Notes: generated by a model not told the origin, from the letters alone. A stretch of DNA of 64,000 nt from Leptoclinus maculatus (GCA_032191485.1 JAVDOI010000005.1:1572001-1636000); one strand, 5' to 3'. Counted from the stretch's first letter, positions 1 to 12,837 are shown. Made by a program: numbers and translations.

Positions 1-287
1 AGCCACACCTGAGCCTGATGGGGTGATGGATGTATAAATCCACAGCGCAACAAGGATCTGGAGGTCTCATGGGCTCCTCTCCTTGCCTCCCCTCTCTGAC
101 TCTGGTGTAGAGGACCTGGTGGCTAGGTGCCTCCTCTCTGCCTCCTGTGTGGAGGACCTGGCTGTTTGTTTGTTTGTTTGTTTAGTTACTGGTTCCTTAA
201 ATAAATGTATGTATATTACTTTTAAACTCGTCTTGTCTCCCTCATGTTGCGGCCTTTTGAGCCGGGTCGTGACAAAGGCTGTAACTA
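1..287 (+). mobile_element. Possible LTR end of a gypsy-type element
   Basis: The stretch ends TGCGGCCTTTTGAGCCGGGTCGTGACA (positions 248-275), written here only as position and style: a CTTTTGAGCCGGG-TCGTGACA ending like that of some fish gypsy LTRs, preceded by AATAAATG. The TG start lies outside the window if this is correct. A short (TTTG)n run lies at 165-182. Weak support. Confidence 0.3.
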
Positions 288-411
288 TGTACGTACTCGT
301 ATTAAACCGTTCCGTACAAGGCTTACAATACGTTTGAATAACGCTAGAGCATTTGGAAAATGCAGAAGCTTAAATTGAGGAAAACATAATGTTTTCTGTG
401 CTCATGTAGGA

Positions 412-1240
412 CAGTGGTTCTCAGCTGGTCTGGCTGTGGGACCCACCATCATCCCTTAATGACAAGCCGCGGCCCATTCATCTCTTTAGGAGACCGTCTT
501 ATGATTTTACTTTCACAACCCAAACATTAAACGTACTGCTCTGCAATCTCTTTCCTCGTCTCAGCCCCCTGTGTCACGGTGTGTGGTACTCGAGTCAGGA
601 AGCTTGTCAGAATGCCCATATTTGATTGGCTGAGCTGCATCACGTGATGTGATTCACAACACGACTAAGCCTCTGCTGTTAAGTTTCGTTTCACGATAGT
701 CACGTGCTCGCCCACTGACCAATCGCTGCACTAATAGTGACGTAGTTGTGGGCCGGCTAGTATGGGGATAGCAGGCTCTGGCACGTCAAAGAATACGCCC
801 AACATGTCAGGCTAGCCCACTGACCAATCACGTCTGGCTAGGCCAGCTAGCAGGCTCTGGCACGTCAAAGAAAACGCCCAACATGTCAAACTAAAGATTT
901 GATTGGTTGAACACTATGACAATCAACAATATCGTCCCCATTCACTTAAACTGCACATGGATTCACTTGTGAGTCTGCAGGCCTCGGGCCTCTCTTCTTA
1001 CCTAGAGACACAGAGGTGAAATCTGATTGGATAAAAGCTCTACTTAAAACAAGCTGCACTGGAAGCAGAGCAACTGAGGAAGACAGTAGCTGTGCAATGA
1101 GAAAATAATAAATAAAAACATATTTTTATAAATTATAATACATGTAGTGTATTTAAGAAAAATTATAAAATAGATATAACTTTGTGATTCTGTTTAGGCC
1201 AGCAGAGAAGGGTTTGCTGGCCCTGACGGCCCACCACTGC
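412..1240. mobile_element. Degenerate hAT-type sequence, composite
   Basis: Begins CAGTGGTTCTCAGCTGG, a common hAT-type end, and finishes near 1240 with GGCCCACCACTG, the inverse of a CAGTGGTGGGCC end. No target duplication links the two, so they may be two elements. The part at 531-660 matches, in inverse, the DNA at about 56253-56395 within another hAT. A 40-base segment is duplicated (770-809 and 849-888, one mismatch). Confidence 0.5.
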
Positions 1241-4071
1241 TTCCAACATAATGCAGTACAACACAACACAATTGCAGAAAGAGCACACAGTTGAGTCAGC
1301 GTCTCTCTCAACTAAATTTGAACACAAGGTTCACAAAGGTTGGATTTACTGCAAGACGACTTCATCAGCCGATATTATATTTTACACGTATCCCTGTTGT
1401 GTGTGTCCACCACAGTGTACAGTCGTTCATCCATGAGCAAACACACATTCACTCAATGCCATGACTACAAGTAATGCTACTAATTTGTCCTCAGCATCCC
1501 TCTTTCCCAAACTAATTCAACCTGGAAAGCACATGCCTTGGCTAATCCGACTCTCTGGCATTTACATTTAGAATGCTTTCGGTTTATCAAATCATCCCAA
1601 CATTGTGGTAAATTCACTTTCCCTAAATCCCCTTTGGAGAGGAGATTAAAATGGTGGAGCAAGGCAGGTCAGAGGGAAAATAAAAGCAAATTCAAAGGTG
1701 CTCATTTGTCAGCTCAGCCACTTTCATGGAAGTCTTATTGTGTCAAAATGTAATTAGCGTATTTCAGACCGTGCTTTCGAACAGCTGGGGTGGTCTCTGT
1801 GATTCCTGGGGGCATTCATTATGCCAGTGGGACATGTAGGCCGGGACGAAGCCTAATGCTTTTCCCTTGTCCAGCCGTTCTACTGTCCCCGCAAACCTAA
1901 TCTTCTAGATATAATTATAGACATCCAATATTGAAAATGGTTCAAACGTAAAACTCTTATAAGAGATGCAGGCGGCTTTTGATCTGTTTCTGCATTCCAA
2001 CATGTATCTTTCTGAGAGTGATCTGAAATGTATCTAGCCTGTCAATTAAGATAACAAACATATCAGAACAGTAATCTGGATCTGAATGACACTGTATGGA
2101 TAATAATCACTCTGTTTCTCAGGATTGGAGAGTGGAGGTATGCTGTTGTTCCCAAGGTCCCCCTGTTGGATTGTCAAGCCAAACCGACAGTAAATTTATT
2201 GGTTTATCAAATTATTTGGATTAACATTCGTTAATAGCACAATAGCTTTCCTGAAGTCTACATCTTCTGGTAGCACAACAAATTCTCATTAGCAGATGTG
2301 AATCCGTATAACATAATGTTGCCAGGGCCAGTTTACGGGTTATGTCAGCATTACTCCGTTGCCGAGACAAGTTTGAGTTAATTAATTCATCCAGTCTCTA
2401 TAGACGCACGTGACTTCTGACAATGTCTGTTGTTGTCGTCGCCTTGTTGGGTACCTATGTCACACACCTATGTACATAATGCTAGCAAACTTCAACAATA
2501 GTCTCACTCATCTTTCACTTTTATAGCAAAGAACAGTAAAGGTATGCTGAGAAAAATATTGTTAAATGAATTTGATCCTTACCGAAATTTCTCCTGGGCC
2601 ACTGATATCATTGGAAACTGCCTAACCTTTTATTTCATGATATTTCTATCTGCCTCTTACACCACTATTTGGAAAGCCAATGCCTTTATTGAAGGCCAAT
2701 GCATTTAGGATGAAAGCAGTAACACAATTCCTCCACCAGATGGAGACACAGACTGTGTCTTCACATGGAAGGCTGAGAAGAGGCTGTTCGATGCTGGAAG
2801 AAGGCATACTTCAAATGCTCCTCCATGCAAATGAATACAGAGACATTATCCAGAGATTTTAGAGTAGCCATTGGCAGCATTGATATGCCCTTGAATGCAA
2901 CTTTTGATCACAAAAGGTAAGACATAAAAACCCCAAAAACTGCCTTTTGCTCAGGTGACATGAAAGCATACAGCATCGTCAGAGCATCAAGGAGACAGAG
3001 GAAGAGAAGTATACCTTCTACGCCCGCTCTCTTCCTATTGAAGACCAATTTGCCAGTCATAGAAGGGAGAAATTCCATCTAACCTCAAAATAATGAATTA
3101 CCGCTGTGATACAGACGATTTGTTTGCCGCTTGATTCGTCGACAGAGCGCAATCACGGTCACCGATCCTAGGATCCTACACACTACTCACTACGAAGCGA
3201 TCTCAAGTAAGAGGATGGGTCATAGTGTGTTTGTAACCTTGTTCTGTTTTATTTAAGTGAACTGTACTATTTACCTTGTTGTGTGTTTTACGGACCACTG
3301 AGTCCCGTTCAGTGTTCAAGCTGCTGTGCTTTGTTGTTTGAATCTGCCGCCTTCTTGCTCCGCCCTCTCTTTCTCCTCTCCTCTGCCATTGTTAAGTGTT
3401 GTGGCGTAGTCACTTCCGCGACGACATCCGAATATACTTTGACTATTGACATTTTGAGTGAACACTAATTTTGAGACTTTATCTACAGTTTGGTTATTGG
3501 TCTCTGATCCCAGGGTGGTGCCCTGTTTATATTCATGATTTTATTGATATGAATTATTTAGTTTTCATACTTGCTAATAACCAAACGCACTCCTAACTAC
3601 AGATCCTAACTGTGGGTGAGCGAGCTCGAGAGTGAATGAAGAGAGCGAGCGATGATTTTTGCCTGTTCTTAGAGTTGCATTGTAGTTTTAAATCCTGAGT
3701 GAAAACTTTACTATTCTCATTCGCTTTTAACTAAATGTTTTAAAAGCCAAATGCCTTATCAACGGATTATTATGATTGCTATTTTAAATCTCCCTTTCTT
3801 TATTTTTGTCATTGTGTTTTAACTCTGAATTGATATGCTCTTACTCTGTATTGTGTAGTTTTAACATAAGCTACGTCTCTGTATCAAACCTGCTTAATAA
3901 ATACAATTGCCTTGCCAGGTCACAGCAGGGAAAAGCACACCGTTCATAACGACTGCATTAAGGTGAGCTTGTTCTAGGATGCTGGCTCACTGGCATGGTT
4001 TAGTGGGACACTTGATGGAACTAAAGCTGAAGTTAGACTTAAAAGTACACAAGAGTCCATTCAGGTCCACA
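1241..4071. other. Unassigned AT-rich sequence
   Basis: No coding exon, RNA gene or recognisable repeat family seen. Small frames of about 60 codons lack family resemblance. Confidence 0.5.
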
Positions 4072-4114
4072 GGATGTCGATCACATCGCATCGTATGCGA
4101 TGTGATCGACATCC
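4072..4114. repeat. Perfect 20-bp palindrome with a 3-base loop
   Basis: Left arm 4072-4091 is the exact inverse of the right arm 4095-4114, with CGT between. The arms include GATCACATCGCAT and ATGCGATGTGATC. The dyad could extrude as a cruciform or fold in RNA. It lies in unassigned DNA inside a 125-codon frame that I do not consider a gene. Confidence 0.95.
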
Positions 4115-5413
4115 AAATATTGGTAATTTGTTGCGACCGCACACACCTGTCCAGCCTTGTGTCTGCAGCGGAGTGTGTACGTGTCTGTTTGGTTAATGTT
4201 GATGGTTGGCTCACGCGCAATGCATCCTGGTACAGAGGCGGGGCTCTGTGTGGGAGAATTCAGCTCTCTGTCAATATAGCAAGCACTGAGGAATCGATTG
4301 CTTCAGTTGACCACATTTACCATCAACACATTGGCTGCTGCATCTTACATCTTTAGGTTCTTACTCCCATGATGCAATGTGTTATTTAAAACACAGGTAA
4401 TACACCTGTGAAAAATCCTTTATATTAACACGGTTTATTGGGCCATACTTTTACGGACTTTTTAAGTGATCCACATAAAAGATGGCACATTTTCCCCTTA
4501 ACATTTGTTTCAACTTTGTCTTTCCTGCTATGATTACTAAAAATAAATCTAATAATAATGGTTCTCTCCTCCCACTCGTTTGTGTCTCTTCTCCCTTCTG
4601 TTTCTGCCTCTCCTCCCAACTGTTTGTTCCCCTCATCCAAACTGATTGTTCCTCTCCTCCCCCCTGTTTGTAGCTCTTCTTCCACCGGTTTGTTTCTCAT
4701 TTTCCACCCGTTTGTTCCTCTCCCCTATTTGTTTGTTACTCTCTGATGGAGGATGATCTGGAGCCATCCTTCCTCTCATCCAATGCCCCTGTCCAGAGTC
4801 TAACTGTCAGATTCCAACATCGTGTCCTGTCCTGGTCCAACCATCTGAAACCCTTTTCACATACCAACAAGCTGTGGTCCTAAGTGACCTACACATAAAG
4901 GATGATAGTTGTTCTGAGAAGTCTCTTACATCATCGAGATGTTTCCAGATGGAGGATTAAAAGTGACAATGAGGCTTGTGAAAGGCACTTTATCATGCGG
5001 GATTTAAAAGAGAAATGGACACACAGACAGTTCCCCTATTATTGAGTCTCTTCACAGTTCACTTTGCTGATAATATCACATTGTCAGTAGTTCTAATAGA
5101 AGTGGAAATGTATTGTTTAAATCAGTTGGTTTATTTTTTTATTGAATTATTTCTCTTTTAATTTAAACACAAAAATCAGTTGACCCAAACTGTTTTCAAG
5201 AACTTTGTAGTTTCAGTTTTTCTTAAAGTTAAATTTATCTTCACATAATGCAGATATCCGATTGTTACTTGACATGCTTTGATGGACATTAGCTTGGGTA
5301 CTAGTCTTTAGTAGAAAATCTGCTTCCTGGAAGGAGAGTTGCCCAACAGGACAGTCACAGCACAGGGGCCTGGAAAAAGTCAGGCATCAGATATTAAGTC
5401 ATGATAGAGATGA
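4115..5413. other. Unassigned sequence
   Basis: Apart from the pyrimidine-rich repeat at 4556-4742, nothing is recognised between the palindrome and the hAT at 5422. Confidence 0.5.
4556..4742. repeat. Imperfect pyrimidine-rich tandem repeat
   Basis: Loose repeats of CTCTCCTCCC-type blocks followed by GTTTGTT, spaced about 30 bases apart and diverged. C/T dominate the plus strand. Confidence 0.6.
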
Positions 5414-5421
5414 CTAATGAA

Positions 5422-6070
5422 TAGGGGTGTAACGGTTCACAAAATCCACGGTTCGGTTCGGTACGGTACAGTGGAGCCACGGTTCGGTACGTTTTCGGTA
5501 CGTTTCGGTACGTTTTCAATACAGTAGAAAACTATAAATGCCAGAGAAACGTACTTGATTTTAAAATATATTTATTCATTAAAACTAACATCATAAAGTT
5601 ATTCTTTGAACAATGATGGAACTATACCTGAGTGACCCATCTTCTGGGGTGTCTTCTTAGCAGCGTGTAAAATAAAAACAGTTTCTTATGAAAACTAAAA
5701 TGTAGCATTGTTTGCTGTAGTTATAAACAAATAAAAGAAACAATCCTGTTTTATATGGAACTATGTGTGTGTGTGTGTGTGTGTTTCTACTCAATGTTTA
5801 AGTTTTTTTTCAGAAAGATGAGAATGTCTATATATATATAATGTATATATACACTATATTTATCCCTTTATGGGGGAAATCTTTCTCTGCATTTGACCCA
5901 TCCCTGTATATAGGGAGCAGTGGGCTGCCAATGACAGGCGCCCGGGGAGCTAGGGGTACAGTGTCTTGCTCAGGGACACTTCGACACATGACACGGCCCA
6001 GTCAAGGATTGAACCTTCGACCTTGCGGTTACCAGACAACCCTCTTAACCCAGGGAGCCACGGTCGCCCC

Positions 6071-6112
<42 letters not shown>

Positions 6113-6204
6113 GTATGAACGGTTCGTTCGGTTCGTCATGCGTACCGAACCGTGAGCCTCGTACCGAACGGTTCAATACGAATACGCGTATCGTTACACC
6201 CCTA
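5422..6204. mobile_element. hAT element with a SINE inside
   Basis: 783 bp with the 8-bp target duplication CTAATGAA (5414-5421 and 6205-6212). The left end TAGGGGTGTAACGGTTCAC and the right end ...GTTACACCCCTA are inverted repeats. Subterminal GGTTCGGTACG repeats appear on both sides. The ends resemble family A at 30475 but the subterminal motif differs, so it is a related family. A tRNA-type SINE and a 38-A run lie inside. No transposase is seen. Confidence 0.9.
5860..6071 (-). mobile_element. tRNA-derived SINE inside the hAT element
   Basis: Read on the minus strand, a tRNA-like head contains a B box GGTTCAATCC (an A-box-like GTGGCTCCCTGGG lies upstream). It is followed by body text seen in many fish SINEs (GTCCCTGAGCAAGACACTGT) and a tail with CAAATGCAGAGAAAG. 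A 38-base A-run (6074-6111 on the plus strand) lies next to its head end, which is odd for a SINE in this orientation. Confidence 0.65.
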
Positions 6205-6212
6205 CTAATGAA

Positions 6213-6939
6213 GCTTATGATTCATCCTCTACAGATCCACCATAGAGATTAAGAACTGTGCTCTTTATTATGGTTTTAGGTTGCTGTGAAAAGATAAGGG
6301 CTGGAAGGAGATTAGGGTCTCGGGCTCTATGGACATCTGCCAAGCCACTGCACCAGCTGGAGAGGAAAAGTAGGTTGTTAAATTCTCCCTCACCACCATT
6401 GCCTCATTGGTGGCATTTTACCCACACCAGTAATATGTTGCACTGCTGTATAATGCTCTACACACAGGTTGCCAAAATTCACTTTGTTGTGGACAATGTG
6501 TTTTTTTGTCTTCAAAATATTCTTCCTGGAACTATTTCCATTGCACATGTTAAATGCACTATAGTGATTCAGAACCAGGTCATGTTAAATGGTAAAGATT
6601 AGTATGAATTCTGAAGTGTCTGTGTGCCACAAACGTATGTCTGGGTGCATGAAAGTCATTGTGAAGTACAGATGTTTTGCCTGATAGTAGTGGGCCTCCA
6701 AAGACAGAGCCGGCTGGCGCTTCATCGTCATTGTTCCTTCCACAAGCTATAACATTTGCTCATCCTTGTCCAGGGAGAAAAGGATGCCTCCATGCAGGGC
6801 ATATCCAGGAGAATGACAGGTATGGCCTTTCGATCTCCCGGCACCCTGCAACAGTTGTGGCCTGCAGGGAAGGTGTGTGTTGCCCATACAGGACCTCCAC
6901 ATTCACATTGTGTTTCTAATTGATTTCATTAAACTCTCT
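6213..6939. other. Unassigned sequence
   Basis: No supported gene. Frames of 80-114 codons have no recognisable domain. Confidence 0.45.
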
Positions 6940-7365
6940 GTAGTTCTGCAGGGAAATACAGAATTCCATCTGGGAAATGATCTGGCTGTCACCCTGGACA
7001 TGGACTGTTTGAGTCCCTTCCCTCTGGCAGGAGGCTGCAGTCCATCAGGACCAAGACCTCACGCCACATGAACAGTTCGGGTTCATCAACAAAGCCCGGG
7101 ACCCCCACTGACTGACATCCCCAGGACAGTTTCCTACTGCTACACACCCTTGCACATCCTTTCTATATTGAAATACCCTTGCCGCTTTTATGATATACTT
7201 GTTTTAACGTACTGTATACCATATTTTATTATACATTTGCATACTGTTCTATTTTTAAATGATGTCTCGATTATTGCACTGTGTTCATTGTTTATTGTTA
7301 TGCACCATTCACTTAGTCAAATCCCTTGTATGTGTAACTGGTTCTGGTTCTGATTCTGATCATTC
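6940..7365 (+). mobile_element. LINE 3' end (Rex1/CR1-like)
   Basis: A frame-broken segment around 7005-7080 reads LPSGRRLQSIRTKTSRHMNS, the kind of text found at the C-terminus of Rex1/CR1-type fish LINE polyproteins. It is followed by an AT-rich 3' UTR with CCCTTGTATGTGTAACTGG and a short GGTTCTGATTCTGAT tail. The copy is severely 5' truncated. Confidence 0.6.
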
Positions 7366-8605
7366 CAGGGCCAGTTCCAGCTTAAAGCTCCTCTCTGAGG
7401 TGTCAAAGCCTCCCCTGGCCAAGGTTGCTTTCAAACAACCCCCTGCTAGCAATAGTCAAAGTCTAAGTGGTGTTGTTGCTTAAACCTAACCGCAAGCATT
7501 TCACGTTAAAGACACAGAATTAATTAACATGCGAAGTCTTTTCACAACATTCACCCTGTGGCGTATAGATGACACACAAACAATGGCATACAAACAGGAA
7601 AAAAAAGCTTAATGACGAGCGGAAATCTTGGGAAATGTCGTGCTATTTATACGTCTTCCCAAGAGTTTGGGTTGATAAAGTAAGGTGCTGGTATATTGTC
7701 ATTTTATTCCAAAAGTCGTAAAGAAAGCAAGTGAAATACATAATAAAGCCTCGGAGAACCAGGTTGAAGAGTAACTGCTCGTCAGGGATGATGCAAAGAA
7801 AATCCACGAGCAGATGTTTCACGAGCAGATGTTTCACAAGCACACAGAAGCAGCCGTAATGTGTGAGGAGGGTAAAAGCTGGAGCGTAGAAAATCTGTGC
7901 AAGCAATATATCTGTGTGCAACGATACCGTTTGAACTGAAACAGAGCAAATCCAAGAGCAAGCAGGGTGAGGACAGGAGAGCATTACAGCATTAAGTGAA
8001 ATCAATAAGTCATGCTCTCAAATTGAACGAACATGCTTTTGAATAAAGATAGGAATAAAGATCCATACTCGAGGGGTTCTTCCCCCCCGCCTCAAAAAAA
8101 TGATGCAGAAGAAGCCTGGTGCTCCCATCACGGCCCTCCTCAGACTTCTGCACAGCAGCATCTTGGGCCTCATTGTGTCCTTCATTCGGTTCCATCTGCT
8201 CAATGTGTCTGAGAAAATGTTCTAAAACAACTGTACACTACCTGCTCAGCACACAGGTGAACATAGTCGAGCATTTAGCAGCTAGAGAGACAGAAAATAG
8301 AACAGCCCGGCAATGAATCCTATCTTAGGCTGTAGTTGGTGCTTTCATGTCCACCTCTGCAGTTTCTGTCTCGCTCCCTTTCAATGTTTTTCTTTTTTCT
8401 TGTCACAGAGTTTTACTTGAGATTATGTTGTTGCCTGTATGTCTGTTCAAGCAGGCCGAGTATAATCTAGGCTTGGCCAATGTCATGAATAAGAACAAGT
8501 GCAAATGAGTCACATGTCTGCAGCCTACAGGAGGATTGCACTAACGCAGCACTGAAAAAAGAGCCACGGATGGGAACAAATGTGAGCGTCACCATCCCAG
8601 CTGAC

Positions 8606-8607
<2 letters not shown>
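7366..8607. other. Unassigned sequence
   Basis: No gene or repeat family recognised. A 15-base GAGCAGATGTTTCAC is directly repeated near 7805-7835. Confidence 0.45.

Positions 8608-8668
<61 letters not shown>
8608..8668. repeat. (CA)n microsatellite
   Basis: About 30 uninterrupted AC dinucleotides. Confidence 0.98.
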
Positions 8669-8670
<2 letters not shown>

Positions 8671-9433
8671 AATCATCTTTTCAAACAGCACACAAATACT
8701 TTGGGGTTTTGGATTCATACAGGTTTCCTGATGATGTATGCAGATGAAGAAGCTTTGGTGGGAAACCAAGTCTGTATGTGGAGAGACATGTGTACGCATG
8801 CATGCTGGGTGCACATCTGTTAGTATGCGTGTGTGTTTGTATGCCCCAGCTGCACTCTGCCATCCCCCATAGGATCCCTTCTGACCCTGTTTAACCTGGA
8901 ATCCAATCAGATTTGTGCAGAGCCCGGAAGGCCTGTCAGACATGTCAGCTTCAGCTCGCCAAAGACTTCACTGCCAGATGTTCACTATGGCATCTGCCGC
9001 GGTGCTTAAACTATCTCACTGTTTCTTTCTCATCCTCTCTCTCCATCTTTTTCTGTGTATGTCACTATTAACTATGTTAATTTGTCCTAATTTATTTGAA
9101 TATACTATTCAAACAATATTCATGTCATTCCTTTTGGAGCTTTGCATGCGACACAAATTGACCATTTTTGTCTTGTTGCGCGTCATGACTACGCTACAAA
9201 ACGAAAGTTGGTTTGAGGAAACAAAACCACTTAGTTAGATTTAGAAAAAACATCATGGTTCAGCTTCAAATAAATACATGAAGTTAGGTTTTGGCAACAT
9301 AGCAAACATTATAGGTTTACCCAACAACACCACGGAAAAACATCACAAATGCGTCACTTTGGAACATGTGGTTTCTAACACCGGTCTCGTGATTGCAAGT
9401 CCTATCATTGCTTGTGTTGAATTAGTTTTTTAA
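8669..9433. other. Unassigned sequence
   Basis: Nothing recognised beyond short frames. No splice-bounded coding segment seen. Confidence 0.45.
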
Positions 9434-9610
9434 TATGTACATCATCGGTCACTGCCAATATAAATCCTACACGCTGTACACACAGGATATAGTCATCTTT
9501 ACTTATACATACTATACATAATCATCCAGTCCATATATATCTATTCACTATTTATTTCTTTGTTTTGTTTACAACTTACAGAACACTTGACTTGTAGACA
9601 TTTTATTTCT
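9434..9610 (+). mobile_element. LINE 3' UTR relic
   Basis: Shares ordered text with 16955-17090: AAATCCTACA, TATACATAC..ATA, CACTATTT, GTTTACAACT, CAGAACACTTGACT, TAGACATTTTATTT. Both look like the 3' UTR of one Rex1-type LINE family. No coding part remains. Confidence 0.45.
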
Positions 9611-11502
9611 TATGGAGCCTAAGAGCTATGGAACCCCACACAACTGCATCACTTTGCTGATGCCAGTGGAATTGGCTATGGCTCAGTGAGATACATCAGG
9701 CAAGTTAACATTCAGGAGGTTGTGCATGCTATTTGTGTCCTTTAAAGCACATCACAGTACCGTGACTTGAGGTGGCGGCTGAAGCACTGCTGGTGAAGGT
9801 GGACAAGAGGCTGTGGTAAGAATTGCACCTCGACTTAAAACCCTCAGTCTTCTGGATGAATAGCCAATCAGTGCTCAAGTAAATTGGAAATGACCATGCT
9901 TGGTTTAAGTCCTATAGCCAACAGAGTTTCATCGATTTGAGACAACACAGATCTTTGTCAATGGAGATACTTAAGCCGCAAAAACAATACTGCTGATGAT
10001 GCCTCAAGAGGTCTGAGTGCAGTCAAGCTCATGCAGCAAAGGAGATTGATGCATGCCCCTGAGTTCCTATGGAAACCTGAAGGAGAGCTGGCCTGTGGAA
10101 GAAGCATTGGGCTCCAAGTCAATGTTACAAGATGATCTCGAGGTCAGAGAAAATGAATGCTTCTGTATTCACAACAGTGATGATGAACATTAAAACTTCC
10201 ACAGACCATCTTATTTCATTCTTCTCAGGAGCAGTGGCATGGTACCTTAAACCAAAGAGTGCATCTCAGCTGATCAGCTGAAGGCTCCAGTCTCATCTCT
10301 ACCTGCTCACGCAGCCTAAAGGTGAGCACTGAACTTGGCACTTTCAGGACCAAACTTGGTGGACAGTTCCTCACAGTGGAGGGTCTCTCACAGGCAGAAC
10401 GTTCAGTCATTACCCATGCTCAGAGACAGTAGTCCGTAGTTAAACACTGGACAGTACCATCTGTAGGCCCGATTCTATACTAGATGAAGACATCATGAGA
10501 GTCGGTGGCCAGCTTCATCTGCAATGATTGATGAGACCAAGTACCCTTGGATCTTGCCCAAGACTTCAGTCCCTGAAAGGCCCATAACCAAGCTGTGCTG
10601 AAGGTCTTCCTTCAAAAGATTAAAGAAATAAATAAAGAATGTATATACTTTCATTTGTTTCTAAGTACTTTGTTTAGTTAGCCTATTGTTCATTTTAGCT
10701 CCTTTTTCTAATTAAGTTAAGTAATTGATTGTATAGATAACAATTAGGGGCCAGTGTGTAGGAGCCACTTGTATATTCATATTATATATACGAGTTTATT
10801 TATTTAGTTAGTGTCCTCTCATCACACCAGACTTATTACAGAATCAGCAGATGGTTTTAAAACTTAAATGTTTCATTAATTACCCTTAGCGCCCTAACAT
10901 TGTAATTCAAAGGTTCTCTCTCTGGCTCTCTGAGCTCTGAGAGGAGGTTGAAAGGACTGAAAACAATAGTAAGTGGAAAGTCAGCAGAAAGAACTAAAGT
11001 AGAGAGCCCACAAATAGAGGCTGACATACGCTGATTAGTGGATCCCACTAGGACACAGGTTCACTCAAATGTCATAATCTTATTTGTGATTGTAAATCTA
11101 ATCATCCTGATGTTGTGTTATTTAGTTTTATAATCTTAAGATACTACATCATACAAACCTCACCAGAAAAAGTGTGGAGACAGAACTGAAAGTGTTAAAG
11201 CCTATAAGAACTGTGTATAGGGGTGAATGCAGAGAACATGTTGCCTCCACAACACTCACTCTCTATGAATATCATCAGCAATTCATTGGGTTTCGCTGCC
11301 TTTCCGGAGGCCTTGCTAGTTACCACATACCAAGGTGAGACAAGGTCAAAATGATCTTCAGGTGTTTGTTGTGTCGGGACACACCGTGGCTTATGTAAGA
11401 TCCAAGTTAGTCACATTCTCTTTCCCTCACCCGGCCGTGTGAGATCCGATTAATTCAGCGGTGACCATGCAGCCCTGACACACACACACTGCCTCAGTCT
11501 TA
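9611..11502. other. Unassigned sequence
   Basis: No supported gene or repeat. Only short frames are present. Confidence 0.45.
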
Positions 11503-11718
11503 ATAAAGCAAAGCGGTCCATGACTAGTATGAGACAGGTCATGTGACAGTTGGAGTTGCTTCACTAAGTTAGCAGCCATGATGATGATGATGTTAGTAAA
11601 AGCTTAACAGATTATTCATTTTGAAGAAATAATAGTTTTAAGCAATATATATTTATATACCATCTTAGTGAAGCAACTCCAACCGTCACATATTAAGTCA
11701 TGGGCTGCTTTGCTTTAT
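11503..11718. repeat. Fold-back inverted repeat (possible small MITE)
   Basis: Inner arms 11541-11568 and 11664-11691 match inversely at 27 of 28 bases; outer arms 11503-11525 and 11696-11718 match at 21 of 23. The spacer is about 95 bases, with a short (ATG)n run. The arms could form a hairpin of about 50 bp with one bulge. No clear target duplication is seen. Confidence 0.8.
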
Positions 11719-12837
11719 CATCTAACTTCATCAAACAGTTCCCTCTTCATGTCTGTCACAGGACGGACTGCCTGGTGCCAGTCTGGTGTCAGTTGTTTCA
11801 CTGGAAATGATGATAACCGTTCATCCTTTGAGAGGATTTATTCCTATTCAAATGTTATTACATGTTGCTGAGCAAGATGAATGTGGTCAGCACATTCCAT
11901 GTCAATTTGCACATTCCACTTGGATATTTTGATATCAATGGAAACATTGGCGCGTTTGTAGCATTAAAGGTCAGATATCATTAAAATATTAAGATTGATG
12001 AATATTCATGAAATATATTTCAGGGACCTTTTCCTGTGGAAATGTTGAGATGCTGGTGAGACGAAAGGACTAGTACTGGTGTTGTCCATGCATGGACATA
12101 AAGCTGGTGTTTAATTAGTGGGAGTAAAGGATTGATGCCATTTAAGTCATTAACTGAGTATTTCCTTGTGCTATTGTGACAACCCCATCTGTGCTGAAAG
12201 ACAACCATTGACATGCAACACTTTTGAAATCTAACTTTTATTACAAAAACAATATAATCAGTGTATCATTCCTTCTTTGATTTTTTTGTCCTTTTCATAC
12301 CTAAATCAGTAAAACAAAAAACTGTGGTGTTTTTTCGTTTTTAGGTTTTAATACCAGAATGGAAAAATAAAAAAAATAAATTGGAAATAATAATAATAAA
12401 CATTGTAAACATGAGTTTATGGTCTCAATCTCTAGTTTCAAGTCTTCTTCAATACAGCATGATGTTCATGTAGTGAATGATGGTCCATGTAGAGTCTAAT
12501 AGACCATGAAGCAGGGGATGCTTTAGGGCGGGTTTACTGTGATTGACAGGTCTCTCCTCCTCAGTTCAAATATGGCCTTTTACGTTCACTGGTTACAAAA
12601 AACAAGATGGACTAGGACCAAAGTGCAAAACTCGAGGCTACAGAACTACTATCCACAAACCAATGGGTGACGTCACGAGGACTAGGTCCACTTGTTATAT
12701 ACAGTTTATTGTGAGACATGGTGAAATTCTGCAGTTATTGAGTACGGTGGATGATATTGTGATAAATAGGCTATGCGTACAATGACTTAAAGATACATGG
12801 GGAAGATAAAGATACATCAGAAGGAAGAATGATCATT
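11719..12837. other. Unassigned AT-rich sequence
   Basis: Contains the candidate vstm2b polyadenylation signal at 12237-12242 and A-rich DNA at 12310-12400. No gene seen. Confidence 0.45.
12237..12242 (-). promoter_or_regulatory. Candidate polyadenylation signal AATAAA for vstm2b
   Basis: This appears to be the first canonical minus-strand AATAAA after exon 5, by eye. GT-rich sequence (GTGTTG, then GGTTGTCTTT) follows within about 40 bases, as expected for a cleavage site. Transcript data would decide. Confidence 0.3.

Noticed and set aside
83..337. 84-codon Cys-rich frame
   Set aside because: Cysteines come from repeated TGCCTCCT-type text in a possible LTR; no domain pattern.
3979..4356. 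125-codon plus-strand frame
   Set aside because: It spans the perfect palindrome, shows no domain and no splice context.
8467..8943. 158-codon minus-strand frame
   Set aside because: The middle is a Val/Cys run produced by the CA microsatellite.
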